DNA of 64,000 nt from JBMDXB01 sp048594975 (GTDB lineage: Bacteria; Acidobacteriota; Vicinamibacteria; Vicinamibacterales; 2-12-FULL-66-21): assembly GCA_048594975.1 (NCBI GenBank), contig JBMDXQ010000011.1, positions 1 to 64,000 on the forward strand, given 5' to 3'. Every line of letters starts with the position of its first letter. Position 1 is the stretch's first letter. The position numbers and the translations under genes are program-made. Shown one piece after another: positions 59,435 to 64,000 of this stretch. The notes under the pieces were generated by a model that saw only the letters and a list, made by a program, of their open reading frames with translations, was not told where the DNA came from and did no database searches.

Positions 59435-62146
59435 ATGCTCGACGGATTCAAGAAGGCCAGTCGTCCCGCGGAGCTGCAGGCAAGCGAGCTGCAAGCACTC
59501 ATCGCCGCCTCCAAAGAGGAGCGCGCGGCGCTCAGCACGATGCTCACGCAGATCCAGCTGCACAGCGCGAAGATCGCGACGGCTGGCAAGTCGCTGCAGG
59601 AAGTCGACGAGAAGGCGGGGAAGGCGCACGCCCGCCTCGACGAGGTGACGGCCCGGCTGGCGCAGGCCGACGAGAGAGCGAAGGCGCTCGACGCGCTGGT
59701 CGGTCGGCTGCGGGCGCTGACCGACGCGATCGGGCAGGCGGAAGCGGAGGCGGCGCGGCTCACCGCGCCTGACGGCGAGCTGCAGAAGCAGCGGCAGGCG
59801 ATGCAGAACCTGACCGCGCAGGCGCAGCAGGCGCGCGCCAGCTTCGATGCCCTCAAGCAGGACCGGACGGTCGTCGAGGACCTCCGCGAGCAGGTCCGCC
59901 AGGTGCAGGGCGAGGCGCGGGAGTCGGCGGAGCGCACCGATGCGCTGAAGGTCGACTTCGAGCAGCTGCGTACCCTGGCCGTGCAGTTCAACCAGGACTT
60001 TGCCCGGATGAAGGACCTCTCGCGCGAGACCTTCGAGGAGGCGAACGCGACGATCGAGATCGTCAAGGAAGTCGAGAAGAAGCTGGGACCGGTGGCGCAG
60101 CTGCAGGAGCTGAGCCAGAGCACCGAAGAGCGGATGGCGACGCTCAACGCCCTCGCCGAGTACGTCGCGCAGAAGATCAAGGCACTCGAGAACCAGAAGC
60201 ACACCGTCGAGCACGCGGTGGTCGAGTCGACGCGGTTGAACGAGATGGTCTGGAACATGGAAATCCAGATCAACAAGCTGAACGAGGCGTCACGGCAGGC
60301 GCAGAAGACCGAGGAGCTGATCGACCGGGTCGAGAAGCTCGCGGCGGAAGTCTCCGGCCAGATGGACGCCGGGACCAAGGCGCGCGAGGGTTTCTCGAGC
60401 GACCTCGTGAGGCTGGACAAGGATCGCGCCGCCCTGACGGAGTTCGTCCGCGGCTTCACCGAGCGCCTCGGCGTCGAACGGCGGGAGTTCGACGCGTTCG
60501 ACCAGCGCGTCAAGGCGCTGCAGGCGTCGATCGGGGAGGCGGAGAAGGGGCTGGAGGCGCTGGCGGCGCGCGAGAGCCTGGCCGCCGCGGTGAGCCAGCG
60601 CGTCGACGAGATTGCCAAACAGGTCCAGGCGCTCGATGCCCAGGCCGACGATCTCGTGGCCAAGCAGGCCGCGCTCGAGTCGCTCCAGGAGTCGCTCGCC
60701 AGGGTCGATGACCTCGCCAAGAAGACCGCGTGGCAGTACGACTCGCTCAAGGAGAGCCGCCAGGATCTCGAGGCGCTGCGCACGGAGATCCAGGACTTCT
60801 ACAAATCGCACGCCGCGGCCGTGCAGCTCCGCGACCGGCTCGCCGGCGACCGCACGGCGCTGGAATCATTCCTGGAGCGCACCGCAGCGTTCAGCGCCGG
60901 GCTGCCCGATCTCGACGCGCGCATGGCGGCGATTACCGGCAAGCTGTCGATCGTGGACGAGGGCACGGGGAAGGCGGCGACCCTGACCACGCTGGCCGAG
61001 GAGCTGGACCGCCAGATGACCCGCATCGCCTCACAGCAGCAGTTCGTCGAACGGGTCGAGGCGCGGCTGAACGAGCTGAACGCGCTCACCACGGACGTGG
61101 ATCGGAAGCTGGAGGAGCAGATCGCGCGGCGCGCCGAACTCGACGCGATGCGCTCGCAGGTCGAGGGGGTCGGACTCCAGGTGGCCGACGCGCAGCAGAA
61201 GCTCTCCTCGCTGAGCGCCGCGCAGGCCAGGCTGGCGCCGCTGAACGGGGAGCTGGCGGCGCTCAAGGGCGAGATCGAGCAGCTGCACGCGCGCGTCGAC
61301 GCCTCCCGCAAGGACGAGGCGGAGCTCGCCGCCCAGGAGCAACGGCTCACCGAGATGCTCGTGCAGGCGCGGACGATTGCCGGCGAGGCGACCGAGCGCC
61401 TGCAGCAGGTACAGGGGGGCGCCTCCGAGCTCGCCCGATCGTCGAACGTGAAGGACGAGCTGATTGCCGAGCTGTCGCGGGTCCAGGGGCACCAGCGCGA
61501 GGTCGTTACGCAGCTCCAGGCGTCCGAGGATCAGCTGCAACGGATCGAGGCCGCCGCGAGACAGCTGGAGCAGCGGCGCACCGAGCTCGCGGTCGCCGGC
61601 AAGAAGATCGACGCGTTCGAGGCGCGGCTCGGCGAACTGCGCGAGCTGACCGCGGAGGTGGATCGGAAGGCCCAGGCGGTGTCGAAGCGCAAGGCGGTCG
61701 TCGACGCCGTGCGCAAGGAGATCGCCGAGGTCCACGAGGTCAGCGCCCGCAGCAAGTCCGACGTCGACTACGTCGAGTCGCACCGCGGCGAGGTCGCGGC
61801 GCTGCGTGAGCGCGTCGACGAGGTGCTGGCGTGCGTGGGCGAGACGGAAAGCCGCCTTGCCACTATCGAGTCACGGCGCCGCGTGGTCGACGAGGTTCAG
61901 CTCAAGACCAACGTGATCGTGAACATGATCGAGGACGTTCGCCTCAGCATGGAGACGCTCGGCGAGCAGAAGGCGGTCATGGACCACGTCATGGAGAGCT
62001 TCAACCGCCTGAACGAGACGATGCGGGAGGCGCAGAGCACGCTGCGGGCGCTGCAGACGGAACGCGCGCTCGCCGAGCGCATCGAGCGCGGCATCAAGCA
62101 GCTCCGCACGAAGACGGCAAGTCCTGAGGAGAAGCAGCGGGCCTGA
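59435..62146 (+). CDS. Very long coiled-coil protein, unknown function
   Basis: A 903-residue protein made almost entirely of Glu/Ala/Arg/Leu/Gln-rich heptads (for example EVDEKAGKAHARLDEVTARL, ALNALAEYVAQKIKALENQ-like stretches, ELEERA-type runs, and a C-terminal MEDVRLSMETLGEQKAVMDH-like segment). No signal peptide, membrane helix, SMC/Rad50 ATPase heads or other catalytic domain is visible. One Met/Trp-containing break (LNEMVWNMEIQINKL) sits near residue 275. It has its own promoter and GGAG before the ATG at 59435. Possible roles are a cytoskeletal-filament or polar scaffold, or an envelope-spanning structural rod; none is proved. Adjacent to exopolysaccharide genes on the opposite strand. 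Confidence 0.75.
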   Translation: MLDGFKKASRPAELQASELQALIAASKEERAALSTMLTQIQLHSAKIATAGKSLQEVDEKAGKAHARLDEVTARLAQADERAKALDALVGRLRALTDAIGQAEAEAARLTAPDGELQKQRQAMQNLTAQAQQARASFDALKQDRTVVEDLREQVRQVQGEARESAERTDALKVDFEQLRTLAVQFNQDFARMKDLSRETFEEANATIEIVKEVEKKLGPVAQLQELSQSTEERMATLNALAEYVAQKIKALENQKHTVEHAVVESTRLNEMVWNMEIQINKLNEASRQAQKTEELIDRVEKLAAEVSGQMDAGTKAREGFSSDLVRLDKDRAALTEFVRGFTERLGVERREFDAFDQRVKALQASIGEAEKGLEALAARESLAAAVSQRVDEIAKQVQALDAQADDLVAKQAALESLQESLARVDDLAKKTAWQYDSLKESRQDLEALRTEIQDFYKSHAAAVQLRDRLAGDRTALESFLERTAAFSAGLPDLDARMAAITGKLSIVDEGTGKAATLTTLAEELDRQMTRIASQQQFVERVEARLNELNALTTDVDRKLEEQIARRAELDAMRSQVEGVGLQVADAQQKLSSLSAAQARLAPLNGELAALKGEIEQLHARVDASRKDEAELAAQEQRLTEMLVQARTIAGEATERLQQVQGGASELARSSNVKDELIAELSRVQGHQREVVTQLQASEDQLQRIEAAARQLEQRRTELAVAGKKIDAFEARLGELRELTAEVDRKAQAVSKRKAVVDAVRKEIAEVHEVSARSKSDVDYVESHRGEVAALRERVDEVLACVGETESRLATIESRRRVVDEVQLKTNVIVNMIEDVRLSMETLGEQKAVMDHVMESFNRLNETMREAQSTLRALQTERALAERIERGIKQLRTKTASPEEKQRA

Positions 62147-62155
62147 TGCTGCGTC

Positions 62156-62246
62156 GTGTCAATGCTGAATGCGGACTGCGGAATGCCGAATCGTCCGGCA
62201 TTCAGCATTCAGCGGTCATTCAGCATTCGGCATTCGGCATTGACAC
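62156..62246. repeat. Foldback repeat, AATGCTGAATGCC family (copy 2)
   Basis: GTGTCAATGCTGAATGC (62156-62172) is complementary, with one mismatch, to GCATTCGGCATTGACAC (62230-62246). Inside, GAATGCCGAATC and GGCATTCAGCATTC alternate. It lies between the convergent coiled-coil and decarboxylase genes and supplies the last codons and stop (62220-62222) of the latter. Confidence 0.75.
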
Positions 62247-63170
62247 CTTCGTCCTGAAATACTCCAGCGTCCTGAGCAGCCCCTCCTCGAGCCCTACTTG
62301 CGGCTCCCAGCCGAGCAGCATCCGCGCGCGGGTGATGTCCGGCTGCCGCACCTTCGGATCGTCTTCCGGCAGCGGCCGGTAGACGATCCGGCTCTTCGAG
62401 CCGGTCAGGCGGATGATGGTGCGCGCGATCTCCTCGATCGTCATTTCCTGCGGGTTGCCGATGTTCACCGGCTCGTTGACGTCCGACAGCATCAGCCTGA
62501 TGACCCCGTCGACGAGGTCGGTCACGAAACAGAAGCTCCGCGTCTGCGTGCCGCTGCCGAAGATGGTCACGTCCTCGTTGAGCAGCGCCTGGCTGATGAA
62601 GGCGGGAACGGCACGCCCGTCGTGGATGCGCATCCGCGGGCCGTAGGTGTTGAAGATGCGGACGATCTTGGTGTCCACACCGTGGTAGCGCCGGTAGGCG
62701 GTGGTCATCGCCTCGGCGAAGCGCTTGGCCTCGTCGTAGACGCCGCGCGGCCCGATCGGATTGACGTTACCCCAGTAGGTCTCCTTCTGGGGGTGCTCGA
62801 GCGGATCGCCGTAGACCTCCGAGGTCGAGGCGAGGACGAACCGCGCCTGCTTGGCCTTGGCCAGCCCCAGGGCCTTGTGCGTGCCCAGGGCGCCTACCTT
62901 CAACGTGGGAATCGGCAACTCGAGGTAGTCGATCGGGCTTGCCGGGCTCGCCCAGTGCAGCACCGCGTCCACCGGGCCCTCGATGTAGATGTAATTGGTG
63001 ACGTCGTGCTTGAGGAAGGTAAAGTCGCGGTTGACGAGATGGGCGATGTTGGCGATGTCGCCGGTGAGCAGGTTGTCGACCCCGACGACGGTGTAGCCGC
63101 GGTCGAGCAGCGCCTCTGACAGGTGCGATCCGATGAAGCCGGCAGCGCCGGTGATGACCACTCGTGGCAT
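62220..63170 (-). CDS. UDP-glucuronate decarboxylase (UDP-xylose synthase)
   Basis: A 316-residue extended SDR enzyme converting UDP-glucuronate to UDP-xylose. NAD loop MPRVVITGAAGFIGSHLSEA, DNLLTGDIANI, HDVTNYIYIEGPVDAVLHWA, SASP.DYLE...TL-type segment (ASPASPIDYLELPIPTLKVG), STSEVYGDPLEHPQKETYWG and the catalytic YDEAKR in GPRGVYDEAKRFAEAMTTAY, then RIFNTYGPRMR. These distinguish UXS from dTDP-glucose dehydratases. The last six residues and the stop codon come from a foldback repeat, and another copy directly precedes the start. Linked to the sugar transferase upstream, suggesting polysaccharide synthesis. Confidence 0.9.
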   Translation of the reverse strand: MPRVVITGAAGFIGSHLSEALLDRGYTVVGVDNLLTGDIANIAHLVNRDFTFLKHDVTNYIYIEGPVDAVLHWASPASPIDYLELPIPTLKVGALGTHKALGLAKAKQARFVLASTSEVYGDPLEHPQKETYWGNVNPIGPRGVYDEAKRFAEAMTTAYRRYHGVDTKIVRIFNTYGPRMRIHDGRAVPAFISQALLNEDVTIFGSGTQTRSFCFVTDLVDGVIRLMLSDVNEPVNIGNPQEMTIEEIARTIIRLTGSKSRIVYRPLPEDDPKVRQPDITRARMLLGWEPQVGLEEGLLRTLEYFRTKVSMPNAEC

Positions 63171-63253
63171 GTCAATGTCGAATGCTGAATGCTGAATGCC
63201 GAACCGATGACGGCCGTTCGGCATTCGTCACTCGGCATTCAGCATCGTCATCG
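63171..63253. repeat. Foldback repeat, AATGCTGAATGCC family (copy 3)
   Basis: Reads GTCAATGTCGAATGCTGAAT then GCTGAATGCCGAAC and turns around near 63210 into GTTCGGCATTCG and CTCGGCATTCAGCATCGTC. Arms GAATGCCGAAC and GTTCGGCATTC are exactly complementary. It fills the whole gap between the decarboxylase start and the sugar-transferase stop. Confidence 0.7.
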
Positions 63254-64000
63254 TCAGTACGCGTGTTTCTGGAAGCCGCGCAGCAGCGTGAGCCACATGA
63301 TCTTCAGGTCGAGGCTCACCGACCAGTTCTCGATGTAGTAGAGGTCGTACTCGATGCGCTTCTCGAGCGAGGTGTTGCCGCGCCACCCGTTCACCTGCGC
63401 CCACCCGGTGATCCCTGCCTTGACCTTGTGGCGGAGCATGTACTGCGGGAAGCGGTGCTTGAACTGCTCGACGAAGTACGGCCGTTCCGGCCGCGGGCCG
63501 ACAATCGACATGTCGCCGCGCAGCACGTTCCAGAGCTGCGGCAGCTCGTCGAGGTCGAAGCGGCGCAGCAGCCGGCCGATGGGCGTGCAGCGCGGGTCGT
63601 TGTCGCGCGCCCAGACCGGGCCGGTGTCGTCCTCGGCCCCCTCGTACATCGATCGAAACTTGTAGACGCGGAAGGCGTTGCCGTCGAGCCCCATGCGCTC
63701 CTGCGTGTAGTACACCCTGCCCGGCGACGTCCGGCGGATGAGCAGTGCGATGAACGCGAACGGGGCCGCCAGCGCGAGCAGCGCGACCGACGAGATGGCG
63801 ATGTCGATCGTCCGCTTGAGCAGGCTGTTGAAGCCGCGCAGCGGCACGTCGTTCAGGCTGATGATCGGCACGCCGTCCAGGTTCTCGAGCCGGGCACGCA
63901 GGGCGATGAACTGCAGCAGGTCCGGGACGACGTGGACGTCCACGCCCTCGCGGTTGGTCGCCTCGACGATGGCCAGCATCTTGACGTGCTCCTCGAGCGG
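63254..64000 (-). CDS. Undecaprenyl-phosphate sugar phosphotransferase (exopolysaccharide initiation), partial
   Basis: The window holds the last about 248 residues; the gene continues past the right edge. After a membrane helix (IAISSVALLALAAPFAFIAL) comes the bacterial sugar transferase domain: SPGRVYYTQERMGLDGNAFR, YKFRSMYEGAE, the signature RRFDLDELPQLWNVLRGDMS then IVGPRPERPYFVE, and KVKAGITGWAQVNGWRGNTS. The enzyme attaches the first sugar phosphate to undecaprenyl phosphate to start an exopolysaccharide unit, probably with glucose as in polyprenyl glycosylphosphotransferases. Expected full length is about 450-480 residues with an N-terminal membrane domain outside the window. Confidence 0.93.
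   Translation of the reverse strand, partial: PLEEHVKMLAIVEATNREGVDVHVVPDLLQFIALRARLENLDGVPIISLNDVPLRGFNSLLKRTIDIAISSVALLALAAPFAFIALLIRRTSPGRVYYTQERMGLDGNAFRVYKFRSMYEGAEDDTGPVWARDNDPRCTPIGRLLRRFDLDELPQLWNVLRGDMSIVGPRPERPYFVEQFKHRFPQYMLRHKVKAGITGWAQVNGWRGNTSLEKRIEYDLYYIENWSVSLDLKIMWLTLLRGFQKHAY

Overview
The window is GC-rich chromosomal DNA, most likely from an Acidobacteriota bacterium of the Vicinamibacteria type. This is inferred from gene content: two Oar-like TonB-dependent receptors with N-terminal carboxypeptidase-regulatory-like domains, VWFA-related secreted proteins, an ECF sigma factor of the TIGR02999 type coupled to a TPR Ser/Thr kinase, two bactofilins, and many conserved genes of unknown function. 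I see no phage, plasmid, insertion sequence or CRISPR array.

Layout. 1-2.3 kb is a patch of decayed genes around a bactofilin and a small membrane protein. 2.4-8.5 kb holds an NADP-binding oxidoreductase, a translationally coupled sigma factor / kinase / small-protein operon with a secreted Pro-rich protein downstream, and a scrambled M48 peptidase remnant. 8.7-17.1 kb holds a TAT multicopper oxidase, a GH78-like rhamnosidase overlapping an aminopeptidase, a degenerate receiver protein, lgt and a second ECF sigma factor. 17.1-18.9 kb is again mostly debris. 19-27 kb carries a TerB-like protein, tRNA-Lys(UUU), a GT-C membrane protein, a large secreted beta-helix protein preceded by a candidate structured RNA, a small basic protein and arginase. 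27-31 kb (minus) is a tightly overlapping unit: response regulator, hemE, hemG, lipoprotein O-methyltransferase. 30.7-40.3 kb has two proteins of unknown function, a VWFA protein and two divergent TonB receptors. 41.7-49.4 kb has a D,D-carboxypeptidase, fdhE, glgA, trxA-trxB and mnmA-iscS. 49.5-51.9 kb has bactofilin 2, a methyltransferase-like protein and a SAM hydrolase. 52.0-59.3 kb is one long plus-strand run (acyl-CoA dehydrogenase, glpX, MFS, tsaC, hflX, TPR-SLH lipoprotein, pgsA) with several ATGA overlaps. The window ends with a 903-residue coiled-coil protein, a UDP-glucuronate decarboxylase and a sugar-phosphate transferase cut by the right edge.

Functional links. Adjacent iscS and mnmA make a sulfur-relay pair for tRNA 2-thiolation. 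trxA and trxB form a thiol-redox pair. The window contains hemE and hemG, two steps of the protoporphyrin branch. The decarboxylase and sugar transferase suggest that an exopolysaccharide locus continues to the right.

Non-coding structure is the most unusual aspect. It includes three copies of a GTGTCAATGCTGAA-type foldback repeat, each next to the 3' end of a minus-strand gene; two other foldback arrays built from different words; a MITE-like 155-bp inverted-repeat element between fdhE and glgA; a three-helix candidate RNA near 25.2 kb; several perfect bidirectional terminators; and a few genes whose -10-like hexamer lies 6-8 nt before the start codon, suggesting leaderless mRNAs.
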